From contig JAPPCR010000015.1 of NCBI GenBank assembly GCA_028875725.1, forward strand, positions 310,001 to 374,000: a DNA stretch of 64,000 bases, read 5' to 3'. How positions within the stretch are numbered: the first letter of the stretch is position 1; the number at the start of each line of letters is the position of its first letter. The notes under the pieces are model-generated. The model was given only the letters and a program-made list of their open reading frames with translations. It did no database searches and was not told where the DNA came from. A program made the position numbers and the translations under genes. Source of the stretch: Acidobacteriota bacterium (GTDB taxonomy: Bacteria; Acidobacteriota; Thermoanaerobaculia; Multivoradales; Multivoraceae). Shown here piece after piece: positions 26,712 to 35,589 of the stretch.

Positions 26712-28184
26712 ATGTCCGCGATCACCCGCCGCGTATTCCTCGGCTCGGCCGCCGCCGCCGCCGCCACGACGACTCTGGGATGCCGGGCCTCGGCCGGCAC
26801 GGCTGCCGCGAGTCCGAACGAGGTGCTCCGCGTCGCCGTCGTCGGCCTCCGCGGACGCGGCAGAGACCACGTCAATCAGTTCATCGATCTGCCCGGCGTC
26901 GAGGTCGCCGCCCTATGCGACGTCGACAGCAACGTGCTCGAAGCGGCGAAGGCCAAAGCGATCGAGGACGGCGCCACCGATCCGCTGGCGATCGTCGACT
27001 ACCGGGAACTCCTCGAGCGCGACGACATCGACGCCGTGTCCATCGCGACACCGAACCACTGGCATGCGCTGCAGGCGGTCTGGGCCTGCCAGGCCGGCAA
27101 GGACGTGTACCTCGAGAAGCCCGTTTCCCACAACGTCTGGGAGGGCCGTCAGATCGTCCACGCGGCCGCCAAGTACGACCGCATCGTCCAGACCGGCACC
27201 CAGATCCGCTCGTCACCCTCGATCCAGGACGCACTGGCCTGGGTCAATGAAGGGCACATCGGCGAAGTCCAGCTCGCCCGCGGTCTCTGCTACAAGCCGC
27301 GCCAGAGCATCGGCCGCGTGGAAGGCGCGCAGAGAATCGACCCGGCGGTCGACTACGACCTCTGGTGCGGCCCGGCGCCGAAGAAGGCGCTGATGCGCGA
27401 ACGCCTGCACTACGACTGGCACTGGGTCTTCGACACCGGCAACGGCGACCTGGGCAACCAGGGCATCCACCAGATGGACATCGCGCGCTGGGCGCTGGGC
27501 GAGCCCGCGTTGCCGCCGCGAACGATCAGCGTCGGCGGCCGGTTCGGCTACGTCGACGACGGCAACACGCCGAACACTCAGTTCGTGTACCACGACTACG
27601 AGCGGGCCCCGCTGTTGTTCGAGGTCCGCGGACTGCCGCGCGACGCCAAGGCTCAGAAGGAGGAATGGCGCCGGCGTGGCATGGACGAGTACCTCGGAGC
27701 GCAGATCGGCGTCATCGTGCACTGCGAGGGCGGTCACCTGCAGATCCCCAGCTACACGGAAGCCACGGCATTCGACGCGAAGGGCAAGAAGCTGGAGTCC
27801 TGGAAGGGCGGCGCCAATCACTACGCGAACTTCGTCGACGCCGTGCGCAGCCGCCGCAGCGGGGATCTGACCGCCTCGATCGAGGACGGCCACCTCTCGA
27901 GCGCCCTCTGCCACCTCGGCAACATTTCCTACCTGCGCGGCGAAGCGGGCGGACCGGCCAAAGTGTCGAGGATCGCCTCGAAGCTCCGCCATGCCGGCGA
28001 CACCGCCGACCGCTTCCTCGACCACCTGGTAAAGAACGGCATCGATCCCGAGATCGAACAGCCGATCGTCGGCCCGTGGCTCACGATCGACCCGGACACG
28101 GAGACGATCGAAGGCGACGTGGAGGCGAGCCGCTTGCTGACCCGCGAGTACCGGGAGCCCTTCGTCGTCCCGCGGACCGTCTGA
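26712..28184 (+). CDS. Tat-exported Gfo/Idh/MocA family oxidoreductase
   Basis: 490 aa. The start at 26712 follows GGAGGAAC and begins a twin-arginine leader (ITRRVFLGSAAAAAATTTLGC), so the longer open frame upstream is rejected. A Rossmann motif VAVVGLRGRGRDH is present. The EKP motif is YLEKPVSHNVWEG, and GDLGNQGIHQMDIARWALG lies in the substrate domain. The family oxidises or isomerises sugars with bound NAD(P). Its TGA overlaps the next ATG (TGATG), so the two are translationally coupled. It diverges from the sulfatase operon across 78 bp. Confidence 0.9.
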   Translation: MSAITRRVFLGSAAAAAATTTLGCRASAGTAAASPNEVLRVAVVGLRGRGRDHVNQFIDLPGVEVAALCDVDSNVLEAAKAKAIEDGATDPLAIVDYRELLERDDIDAVSIATPNHWHALQAVWACQAGKDVYLEKPVSHNVWEGRQIVHAAAKYDRIVQTGTQIRSSPSIQDALAWVNEGHIGEVQLARGLCYKPRQSIGRVEGAQRIDPAVDYDLWCGPAPKKALMRERLHYDWHWVFDTGNGDLGNQGIHQMDIARWALGEPALPPRTISVGGRFGYVDDGNTPNTQFVYHDYERAPLLFEVRGLPRDAKAQKEEWRRRGMDEYLGAQIGVIVHCEGGHLQIPSYTEATAFDAKGKKLESWKGGANHYANFVDAVRSRRSGDLTASIEDGHLSSALCHLGNISYLRGEAGGPAKVSRIASKLRHAGDTADRFLDHLVKNGIDPEIEQPIVGPWLTIDPDTETIEGDVEASRLLTREYREPFVVPRTV

Positions 28185-28951
28185 TGCGCCGGACACCCAC
28201 AGTACGACCGATTGAGTGCGCCCGCGCCCTCGCCGGCATCCGGCGCAAGGCGCCGGTCTGGTTCGGTTCGGCCGCTCTCATCGTCATCGTCATCACCGTC
28301 GCCGGCAGCCTCCACGCCCAGTCAGGCGTGCCGGACGGCTACGAACTCGTCTACTCCCAGGACTTCACGGACGCCTCGGCGCTCGACGACTTCACGGTCA
28401 GCGACCAGCGGGCGTGGGGGTACGGCGCAGGAGACTGGCGCGGCTACCTCGAGCTCAAGGGCGGCAGCAGGTACAAGCCGAAGCACCGTTCGCCGCTCAA
28501 CATCGCCCTGATCGACGATCTCCTGCTCGGCGACTTCGTCCTCGAAGCCGAGGCCTGGCAGACCGGCCGCGAGTACGGCCATCGGGATCTCAGTCTCTTC
28601 TTCGGCTTCGAGGGCCCGAACCGCTACTACTACGCCCACCTGGCCACCGAACCCGACGACCGGGCACACAACATCTTTCTGGTCGACAACGCCGACCGGG
28701 CGCCGATGGGCGCGATCCCGGACAAAGGCGTCGACTGGGGCCGCGGCTGGAAACGGGTCAGGGTCGAACGCCAGGACGGCGCGCTGCGCGTCTACTTCGA
28801 CGGCGGGAAGCAGCCGACCGTCTCGACCGACCGCGATCCGCTCGGCTGGGGCCGCGTCGGCTTCGGGTCGTTCGACGACACCGGCCGCTTCAGCCAGGTG
28901 CGGATCTGGGCGCCGGAGACGAAGAAGGCGGTCAGACCGGCTTTCGACTAG
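28184..28951 (+). CDS. Exported LamG/DUF1080-like beta-sandwich protein
   Basis: 255 aa. A membrane-spanning leader near the start (LIVIVITVAGSLHAQ) precedes a concanavalin-like fold: YELVYSQDFTDASALDDF, DFVLEAEAWQ, YYYAHLATEPDDRAHNIFLVDN, WKRVRVERQDGALRVYFDG and GRVGFGSFDDTG. This pattern resembles DUF1080 (3-keto-disaccharide-hydrolase type) or glycoside-hydrolase-16-like folds. The pairing with a Gfo/Idh/MocA enzyme by TGATG overlap supports a role in sugar processing. No catalytic residues can be assigned by eye. Confidence 0.72.
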   Translation: MRRTPTVRPIECARALAGIRRKAPVWFGSAALIVIVITVAGSLHAQSGVPDGYELVYSQDFTDASALDDFTVSDQRAWGYGAGDWRGYLELKGGSRYKPKHRSPLNIALIDDLLLGDFVLEAEAWQTGREYGHRDLSLFFGFEGPNRYYYAHLATEPDDRAHNIFLVDNADRAPMGAIPDKGVDWGRGWKRVRVERQDGALRVYFDGGKQPTVSTDRDPLGWGRVGFGSFDDTGRFSQVRIWAPETKKAVRPAFD

Positions 28952-28958
28952 GCCAGAC

Positions 28959-29468
28959 TCAACGGGCGCCGCGCGCCAGCTCGCGCACCGGCTGCGGCGA
29001 GTCGCCCACCGGCGTGTTGTGCTGCATGGCGATCCGCCACTCGTCGCCCACTCGCGTGTAGGTCATCGTGTAGCGGCCTTCGTGCACGGTCTGCCGTCCC
29101 TGCCCGTCGTAGTTCACCGACAGCGAGTACTCGCCGTAGGCGATTCCCGTGTCGCCGATGATCCGGTATTCCTCGTTCCGGGTCTCGAAGCGCGCCTTCG
29201 TCGTGGTATTGAAGAAGAGGCGCCAGTCAAGCGCGCAGGCTTCCCGGCCCTGCTTGCCCGACGTGGGACCGCAGGCGTAGAAGGACAGCGCCTCGTCGTG
29301 CACGGTGTCCAGAAAACCATCGAGGTTGCCTTCGTTGAGCGCGGCAACACCGGTCTCGAAGACCTCCTTCACGGCCGCCACGGCGCTCTCGTCACCGGCG
29401 AACGCCGAACTGCCGGCCGCCAGGGAGGCAGCGAGAATCGCGATCGGAACGAAATGGGCTGGCCGCAT
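28959..29468 (-). CDS. Exported NTF2/SnoaL-like protein (DUF4440 type)
   Basis: 169 aa with a signal peptide (IAILAASLAAGSSAFAG) and GGAGAG before the ATG. The cone-fold pattern reads AVKEVFETGVAALNEGNLDGFLDTVHDEALSFY through VNYDGQGRQTVHEGRYTMTYTRVGDEWRIAMQHNT. Such proteins range from ketosteroid-isomerase-like enzymes to binding proteins, and no catalytic residue can be assigned. It ends 7 bp from the convergent gene at 28951. Confidence 0.8.
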   Translation of the reverse strand: MRPAHFVPIAILAASLAAGSSAFAGDESAVAAVKEVFETGVAALNEGNLDGFLDTVHDEALSFYACGPTSGKQGREACALDWRLFFNTTTKARFETRNEEYRIIGDTGIAYGEYSLSVNYDGQGRQTVHEGRYTMTYTRVGDEWRIAMQHNTPVGDSPQPVRELARGAR

Positions 29469-29597
29469 TGGGAATCTCTCCAGGCGTTGTTCTCGGTACG
29501 TTCTGATGACGCTGGACCGGAAGCCCGAGCGACCGCGGGGAGGCTAGCACGACGGGTCCGCCGTCCGGCGCGCAGAGCCGGTGCGCACCAGCGCTAG

Positions 29598-30605
29598 CTA
29601 GTCGGTTGCGTAACGCCGTAGCTCGCCGTCAAGCCGCTCTGGCGACACCTCGCCATCGTGGAACAGCAGCCGGTACCGCAGCCTCAGCTCGCCTCCGGCC
29701 CCAATCGTCCAGTCGCCGGTGCCCTTCTCCGCCTTCTCGAAGTCGTGGACTCCGAAGGGATTCGCCGCGAACAGGCCGTAGGCGCGGGCGTGCCACCAGG
29801 TCGGGTGGCGGAAGTTCTCCGGGTGGTCGAAAATCGCGATGCCGACCCGTTTGCCGTCGACGGGGCCGGTGTAGTGGACCCATGCGGCGCGTTTGCCCCA
29901 TACGTCCACGCCTTCGACGCCTTCGCTGTTCCGCATCGAGCCAGCGGCGCGCTCGCCCTGGTGGCGGAGGGTCGCCGCGACGCGGATGGCCATCGTGCCT
30001 TCCTTCGTGTCGCCCAGGACGATGTCGCGGTCGCCGGCCCTCAGCCGGACGTCGAAGTCGATTGCCCGCCAGGCCTGACCCGTGTCGAACGCACCGGCGC
30101 GGAAGGTCATCGTCCGTTCCTCGCGGAGCATCTCGTCGCCGCCCGGGTCGACCCAGGAGTTCGCAGTGCACAGCACCCCGGCCGTGCCGGACTCCACCGT
30201 CACGATCTCCTGATGGACGATGGCCGAGCCGTCGCGGCCATTCCAGATGTCGTACCGCTTGCCGCCGTCCGCCAGGCCCACCGCGCCGTGAGCGAACCAG
30301 AGTGAGCGATGATGCGGATGGTCCCGTTCCTCCCCTTCCAGCTCGGACATCGGCCAGTTGCGCGTAAGCGCCTGCCCTCCCGGTCCGAGGACCGGGTAGA
30401 GGTACGGCAGGTGGCCGCCGCCGTCGGCCTCGCCGCCGGGGCGATACTCGGTGAAGGGCTCGCCGTCGACGGTGATCAAGACGCGATCGCCACCTCGTCT
30501 GGTGAGTTCGATCATCGGATCGTCCTCCGCCGCGAACGCCGGCGCGGAGAGAACCGCCAGGCAAAGCAACGGAACGGAAAGTCCGGGTGGGTTGGAGCGT
30601 GACAT
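29598..30605 (-). CDS. Exported DUF6807 (PmoA-family) protein
   Basis: 335 aa from ATG 30605, preceded by AGAGGAAAC and followed by a signal peptide (VPLLCLAVLSAPAFAAE). It matches the DUF6807 or 'PmoA' family: YRPGGEADGGGHLPYLYPVLGPGG, RDHPHHRSLWFAHGAV, VGIAIFDHPENFRHPTWWHARAYGLFAANPFG. The name is historical and the protein is unrelated to methane monooxygenase. Members sit beside Gfo/Idh/MocA and sulfatase genes in polysaccharide-degrading bacteria. The exact reaction is unknown to me. Confidence 0.82.
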   Translation of the reverse strand: MSRSNPPGLSVPLLCLAVLSAPAFAAEDDPMIELTRRGGDRVLITVDGEPFTEYRPGGEADGGGHLPYLYPVLGPGGQALTRNWPMSELEGEERDHPHHRSLWFAHGAVGLADGGKRYDIWNGRDGSAIVHQEIVTVESGTAGVLCTANSWVDPGGDEMLREERTMTFRAGAFDTGQAWRAIDFDVRLRAGDRDIVLGDTKEGTMAIRVAATLRHQGERAAGSMRNSEGVEGVDVWGKRAAWVHYTGPVDGKRVGIAIFDHPENFRHPTWWHARAYGLFAANPFGVHDFEKAEKGTGDWTIGAGGELRLRYRLLFHDGEVSPERLDGELRRYATD

Positions 30606-30667
30606 GGGCCGTTTCCTCTGCCGTCTTGCGCCTTCGGGGAAGATTCCGGCATGGTACCGTCCCGCTC

Positions 30668-31687
30668 GTGAACCCACGGAAATGCCTGCCACTGCCGGCG
30701 GCGATGCTGCTGGCCTCGGTGACGTTCACTTCCTGCACCACCGGCGAAGCGGGAGCCGAAGCCGACAGCTCGGATCCGGAACCCGTGAGCGCGCAGCCAC
30801 GGGCGGAGGTCGTCCGCGCCCACCTCTTCGACGACGATGCGGAGGGCCAGGCCGCCTTCGCCCGCGTCAAGGAGCACTTCGAAGCGGGCAATCCCGGCTA
30901 CGCGATGGAGTTTCTGGCCGCGGCCACGGAGATCGAGGCGGCCGCCTCGAGCCGGATCGTCTTCGTGCAGACGCCGGTCGAGGAGGCGCCCGCGACGGCC
31001 GAGATCCACGCCGGCTCCGGCACGACCGGGACCGAGCTCCATGTAGGCGACATCGCGGTGCTCCGCCCCGGCGAACGGCTGACGGTCGAACCCGCGATTG
31101 CAGCGCTCGTGTTCGATGTCCCCGACGCACCGGACGAAAACGTGCCGGCGGCGATCCGCCCCGACTGGGACCCGGACATCACGGACGTCCTTGGCGGCTG
31201 CGCCACGGAAACCGGCGCCTACCGCCGCATCCTGCTCACCTGGTTGAAGGACAACGGCGCCTACACCTTCCACGGCCTGAACGCGCACCGGGTGCGGATC
31301 ACCGACTCGTTCACCCACTACCACCCGGCGGACACGGGCTTCGACGAGTTCTACCTGGTGCAGATGAGCAACGACGAAGACAAGCTGCTCACGAGCTACC
31401 ACGTCGAGGACATCGAGTCGCCCGAGACGATGACCCCGGAACTCGCCGAGCAGCTCTTCGATGTCCACGAGGTCCGTGCCGGCGACCTGATCTACCTGCC
31501 GCGCGGCGTGATCCACCGCGGGCTGGGCGGCGTCCTGGCGCAGGTCATCACGGTCCCGGGTTTCCGCCCCGGCACCGAGATCGGCGTCGACCACCACCTG
31601 CTGGCCATCAACGAGCGCCTGGGGCTCGAGGGCGAGGACGCCCTCCCCTACAACGTCGAAGCGTCGAGCGAGGCCGTCGTCCGCTAG
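30668..31687 (+). CDS. Cupin-domain lipoprotein
   Basis: 339 aa from GTG 30668. Lipoprotein leader MLLASVTFTSC, then an acidic tether. The C-terminal half has a cupin pattern with probable metal ligands: FTHYHPADTGFDEFYLVQM, later VRAGDLIYLPRGVIHRGLGG and GVDHHLLAINERL. The N-terminal half (VRAHLFDDDAEGQAAFARVKEHF) may be a second degenerate cupin. It lies 22 bp upstream of the GMC dehydrogenase and is probably co-transcribed with it. Isomerase, epimerase or sugar-binding roles are all possible. Confidence 0.65.
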   Translation: MNPRKCLPLPAAMLLASVTFTSCTTGEAGAEADSSDPEPVSAQPRAEVVRAHLFDDDAEGQAAFARVKEHFEAGNPGYAMEFLAAATEIEAAASSRIVFVQTPVEEAPATAEIHAGSGTTGTELHVGDIAVLRPGERLTVEPAIAALVFDVPDAPDENVPAAIRPDWDPDITDVLGGCATETGAYRRILLTWLKDNGAYTFHGLNAHRVRITDSFTHYHPADTGFDEFYLVQMSNDEDKLLTSYHVEDIESPETMTPELAEQLFDVHEVRAGDLIYLPRGVIHRGLGGVLAQVITVPGFRPGTEIGVDHHLLAINERLGLEGEDALPYNVEASSEAVVR

Positions 31688-31709
31688 ACCCTGCCGAGGA
31701 CCATCCCGC

Positions 31710-33404
31710 ATGAAGCAGACCTCCGACACGAAGACCTGGGACGCGGTCGTCGTCGGCTCGGGCGCAACCGGCGGCTGGGCCGCCAAGGTTCTGGCCGAGG
31801 CCGGAATGGAGGTGCTGATGCTCGAGGCGGGCCGCGCCTTCGACCCCGAGAAGGACTTCCGGCAACACACCCTGCCGCACGAAATGGAGTTCCGCGGGCG
31901 GCCCGACCCGCGCAACGAACTCCTGCAGCGCCGCCACCGTCAGTCGTACTGCTACGCCTGCACCCAGGTCAACGCGGACTTCTTCATCGACGACGTCGAC
32001 AACCCGTACACCGAGGCCCCGGGCACCCACTTCAACTGGATCCAGGGCAACGTCGTCGGCGGCCGCTCGATCATGTGGGCCCGGCAGTCGTACCGGATGA
32101 GCGACTACGACTTCAGGGCCGCGAGCCTCGACGGCTACGGCATGGACTGGCCGATCAGCTACGCCGACCTCGCGCCGTACTACGACCGGATCGAGCGCTA
32201 CATCGGCGTCAACGGCCGCAACGAGGGCCTGGAGATCCTGCCGGACGGCGAGTTCCTGCCGCCCATGGCCTTCACCTGCGGCGAGGTGATGCTGAAGGAG
32301 ACCCTGGCCGAGAAGTTCAACCGACCGATGACGATCGGCCGCAACGCCGTCCTCACACGCCGGCACAACAACCGCGACATGTGCCACTACTGCGGCTGGT
32401 GCCACTATGGCTGCCAGACGAACTCCTACTTCAACTCGCCGCAGACGACGCTCGTCGACTGCGAAGCGACCGGCCGGTTCACGCTGGTGCCGGACGCCGC
32501 CGTCATCAAGGTCGACATGCAGGCCGGCGACCTCGCCTCGGGCGTCACCTACGTCGACAAGAACACGGACCAGACCCGGGAGGCCAAGGCCGACATCGTC
32601 GTGCTCTGCGCCTCGACCCTGGCCTCGACTCGTATCCTGCTGAACTCGGCGGAGGGCGGCCTCGCCAACGAGAGCGACTGCCTCGGCCGCTACGTGATGG
32701 ACCACATCTACGCGACCGGGGTGCGCGGCGTCCTGGAAGCGAGAGCCGGCGCTCAGCCGGAGCGCGCCAACCGGCCGAACGGGATCTACATCCCCCGCTT
32801 CCAGAACCTGAAGGACCCGGCGACGAAGAACCCCAACTTCATCCGCGGCTACGGCTACCAGGGCGGCGAGAACATCACGACCTGGCAGCACGGCAACGGC
32901 ATACCCGGCTTCGGCGCGGACTTCAAGAACGCGGTCCAGTCGAGCACCGTCTCCACGATCGGCCTCGGCGGCTTCGGCGAGATCCTGCCGCGGCCGGAGA
33001 ACCGGGTCACGCTCGATCCGGAGGTGACCGACAAGTGGGGCGTGCCCGTACTGCAGATGAACACCACCCTGGGCAGCAACGAGTACGCCATGGTCCAGGA
33101 CATCATCGAGGAAGGCCGGGCGATGCTGGAGGCGCTCGGCTGCACAAACATCACCCAGAACACCGAGCCCGCGCCGCTGGGTTCGGGGATCCACGAGGTC
33201 GGCACCGCGCGCATGGGCGACGATCCGAAGACCTCGTACCTCAACCAGTACCAGCAGTCCCACACGATCAGGAACCTGTTCGTGATGGACGGGTCCTGCT
33301 ACGTCAGCATCGGCTGCGTCAACCCAACCCTGACCATGATGGCGCTAGCGCTACGTTCGAGCGAGTACCTGCTCGATCAGCACAAGCGGGGAGAACTGGC
33401 ATGA
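31710..33404 (+). CDS. GMC-family FAD dehydrogenase, catalytic subunit, with Cys cluster
   Basis: 564 aa. FAD-binding VVVGSGATGGWAAKVLAEAGMEVLMLEAG near residues 13-41 (family signature). Four close cysteines (Cys225, 228, 231, 235, in CHYCGWCHYGC) match the Fe-S-type motif of membrane sugar dehydrogenases such as gluconate 2-dehydrogenase and glucoside 3-dehydrogenase. The catalytic His/Asn region is HEVGTARMGDD and GCVNPTLTM. It has no Tat leader of its own; export presumably relies on the small subunit, whose ATG overlaps this stop (ATGA). It oxidises a sugar or glycoside hydroxyl, passing electrons to a c-type cytochrome not found next to it. Confidence 0.87.
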   Translation: MKQTSDTKTWDAVVVGSGATGGWAAKVLAEAGMEVLMLEAGRAFDPEKDFRQHTLPHEMEFRGRPDPRNELLQRRHRQSYCYACTQVNADFFIDDVDNPYTEAPGTHFNWIQGNVVGGRSIMWARQSYRMSDYDFRAASLDGYGMDWPISYADLAPYYDRIERYIGVNGRNEGLEILPDGEFLPPMAFTCGEVMLKETLAEKFNRPMTIGRNAVLTRRHNNRDMCHYCGWCHYGCQTNSYFNSPQTTLVDCEATGRFTLVPDAAVIKVDMQAGDLASGVTYVDKNTDQTREAKADIVVLCASTLASTRILLNSAEGGLANESDCLGRYVMDHIYATGVRGVLEARAGAQPERANRPNGIYIPRFQNLKDPATKNPNFIRGYGYQGGENITTWQHGNGIPGFGADFKNAVQSSTVSTIGLGGFGEILPRPENRVTLDPEVTDKWGVPVLQMNTTLGSNEYAMVQDIIEEGRAMLEALGCTNITQNTEPAPLGSGIHEVGTARMGDDPKTSYLNQYQQSHTIRNLFVMDGSCYVSIGCVNPTLTMMALALRSSEYLLDQHKRGELA

Positions 33405-33967
33405 GCAAGCGGACGACGAGGCGGAACGTCCTGGCGGCCGGCGCCGGCGCGTTCGGCTACGCCACGCTGCAAGCCGAGCCGATCCGCGCCGCGATCCCCG
33501 CGGTGGCCGCGTACCAGGCCGAGGGATCCACCTGGACGCCACGGCTGCTCAACCCGGCCCAGGGCGAACTGCTCGCGACCCTCTGCGAGCACATCCTGCC
33601 GCGCACGGACACTCCGGGGGCGCGGGACGCGGCCGTCCACGAGTTCATCGACCTCGAACTCTCGCTCGCCGACGGCGATGAACAACTCGCGGCGCTAGGC
33701 GGTCTCGACTGGATCGACCGTCGCGCGCAGCAACTCCACGGTTCGTCCTTCGTCGGTCTCGGCGCGGCCCGCCAGATCGACATGCTGCGCGAGATCAGCG
33801 ACGAACACGAGGCGCACCCTTCAGAGCTCGTCGCCGGCGCCGCCTTCTTCAGCGACCTGAAGCGGCGCACCCTGTTCGCCTTCTACACGTCGAAGGTGGG
33901 CCGCACCGAAGCCCTCGGGCTACCGGACCGCGTGCGCGTAGAGCGTTTCCGCGGCTGCCAGGACTAG
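33401..33967 (+). CDS. Gluconate 2-dehydrogenase subunit 3 family protein (Tat-exported small subunit)
   Basis: 188 aa. Twin-arginine leader (TTRRNVLAAGAGAFGYATL). It matches the subunit-3 family: LLNPAQGELLATLCEHILPRTDTPGARDAAVHEFIDLEL, FFSDLKRRTLFAFYTSKVGRTEALG. It is needed for assembly and Tat export of the GMC subunit, with which it overlaps by ATGA. The third, cytochrome c, subunit typical of such complexes is absent here. Confidence 0.87.
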   Translation: MSKRTTRRNVLAAGAGAFGYATLQAEPIRAAIPAVAAYQAEGSTWTPRLLNPAQGELLATLCEHILPRTDTPGARDAAVHEFIDLELSLADGDEQLAALGGLDWIDRRAQQLHGSSFVGLGAARQIDMLREISDEHEAHPSELVAGAAFFSDLKRRTLFAFYTSKVGRTEALGLPDRVRVERFRGCQD

Positions 33968-34037
33968 CCCGACGAGAGCCACGTCCAGCTAGAGTCCGAA
34001 ACGGTTCATCGAAGTTCCAGTCAGCAAGGAGACCACC

Positions 34038-34904
34038 ATGTGTGACGACACAACCAACGCCGAGAACGCCAGGTACCTGCAGGGCAAGCGCTTGACCCGC
34101 CGGGAGTTCGGTGCCGTCTCGGCCGGGGCCGGGCTGGCGGTGCTGCTGCCGCGGCCGGCCGACGCCCAGAGCGTCAGCGAGTCCGAGATCGAGATCACGA
34201 CCCCCGACGGCGTCTGCGACAGCTACTTCGTCCATCCCGCGAGTGGCGCCCATCCGGGCGTCCTGATCTGGCCCGACGCCTTCGGCCTGCGGCCCGCCAT
34301 CCGGCAGATGGCCACGCGCCTCGCCGAATCGGGCTACTCGGTCCTCGCGGTCAACCAGTACTACCGGACAAAGAAGGCCCCCATAGCGGAGGGGACGAAC
34401 TTCGCCGAGTTGCGCGAGACGCTGCGGCCGCTGATGCAGTCGCTGAGCCCGGAAACCAACGTGACGGACGCGAGGGCGTTCGTGAGCTTCCTGGACAGCC
34501 AGGATTCCGTCGACCAGGACCGGAAGATGGGGACGATGGGTTACTGCATGGGCGGTCCGATGACGATGCGGACGGCCGCCGCCATACCCGACCGCGTCGG
34601 CGCCGGCGCCTCCTTCCACGGCGGCGGCCTCGTCACCGACCGGCCGGACAGCCCGCACCTTCTCGTGGAGAAGATGACGGCGCACTACCTGTTCGCAATC
34701 GCCGAGAACGACGACCAGAGGCAGCCCGAGGCCAAGGACGTGCTGCGCGAGACCTTCGAGGCGGCGGGCCTGCCGGCCGAGATCGAGGTCTACGAAGGTG
34801 CGATGCACGGCTGGTGCCCGCCCGACACGCCGGTCTACCACGAGGCCCAGGCGGAGCGGGCATGGAGCCGGCTGCTGGCCCTGTTCGACCGCGCCCTGGC
34901 GTAG
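34038..34904 (+). CDS. Dienelactone hydrolase family protein with Tat-like leader
   Basis: 288 aa alpha/beta hydrolase. AAGGAG lies before the ATG. An RR motif (LTRREFGAVSAGAGLAVLLP) at about 20-40 suggests Tat export. The nucleophile is Cys170 in GTMGYCMGGP, with Asp in AIAENDDQ and His in GAMHGWC completing the triad. These are the hallmarks of dienelactone hydrolases (carboxymethylenebutenolidase family). The true substrate of exported members is unclear. A short gap separates it from a GST gene on the same strand. Confidence 0.85.
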   Translation: MCDDTTNAENARYLQGKRLTRREFGAVSAGAGLAVLLPRPADAQSVSESEIEITTPDGVCDSYFVHPASGAHPGVLIWPDAFGLRPAIRQMATRLAESGYSVLAVNQYYRTKKAPIAEGTNFAELRETLRPLMQSLSPETNVTDARAFVSFLDSQDSVDQDRKMGTMGYCMGGPMTMRTAAAIPDRVGAGASFHGGGLVTDRPDSPHLLVEKMTAHYLFAIAENDDQRQPEAKDVLRETFEAAGLPAEIEVYEGAMHGWCPPDTPVYHEAQAERAWSRLLALFDRALA

Positions 34905-34935
34905 ACACGCTCAGTCTGCGACCTCTCCGGCACAA

Positions 34936-35589
34936 GTGATCACGATCTACCACGTGCCGCGCACCCGCTCGGCGCGCATCATCTGGCTGTGCGAGGAGCT
35001 CGGCCTGCCCTACGAAGTCGTCCCGGTCGACTTCAGCCCGGAGTACCGGAAGTCAGCCGAATGGCGGCGGCTCAACCCGATCGGCAAGGTTCCGGCCATG
35101 ACGGATTCAGACGCGGAGGGCAACCGCTTCACGATGATCGAGTCCGGCGCGATGGTCCACTACATCCTGGAGCGCTACGACGAAGGCGCCCTGGAGCCAC
35201 CACCCGGTACGCCGGAAAGCGCCCTGCTGCTGCAGTGGTCCTGGTTCGCCGAGGCGAGCCTGGCGCGCCCGCTAGGCGACATGGTCCACCACCGCATCCT
35301 GAAGCCGGAGCCGGAACGCATCCCAGCCGTCGTCGAGGACGGACGGGCAAGAGCCGAGATCTGCCTCGACGCCGTCGAGGCGGCGCTCGACGGCCGCGAC
35401 TACCTGTTGGGCAGCGAACTGACCGCCGCCGACATCATGATGGGCTACTCGCTGGCCCTGGCGCAAAGACTGGGAGTGCTGGACGAGCGCTACCCGAACG
35501 TCGTCGCCTACATGGGCCGACTCGAAAGCCGGCCGGCCTTCCAGATCGCCTTCGCCGACAGCGAGCGATCAGGTCCCTTGCGCGACTGA
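34936..35589 (+). CDS. Glutathione S-transferase family protein
   Basis: 217 aa from GTG 34936. Thioredoxin-like N-terminal domain: ITIYHVPRTRSARIIWLCEELGLPYEVVPVDF, then NPIGKVPAMTD with cis-Pro and IESGAMVHYIL for glutathione binding. The all-helical C-terminal domain contains LDGRDYLLGSELTAADIMMGYSL, the N-capping motif. Its 3' end overlaps the convergent methyltransferase gene by 21 bp. The substrate is unknown. Confidence 0.88.
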   Translation: MITIYHVPRTRSARIIWLCEELGLPYEVVPVDFSPEYRKSAEWRRLNPIGKVPAMTDSDAEGNRFTMIESGAMVHYILERYDEGALEPPPGTPESALLLQWSWFAEASLARPLGDMVHHRILKPEPERIPAVVEDGRARAEICLDAVEAALDGRDYLLGSELTAADIMMGYSLALAQRLGVLDERYPNVVAYMGRLESRPAFQIAFADSERSGPLRD

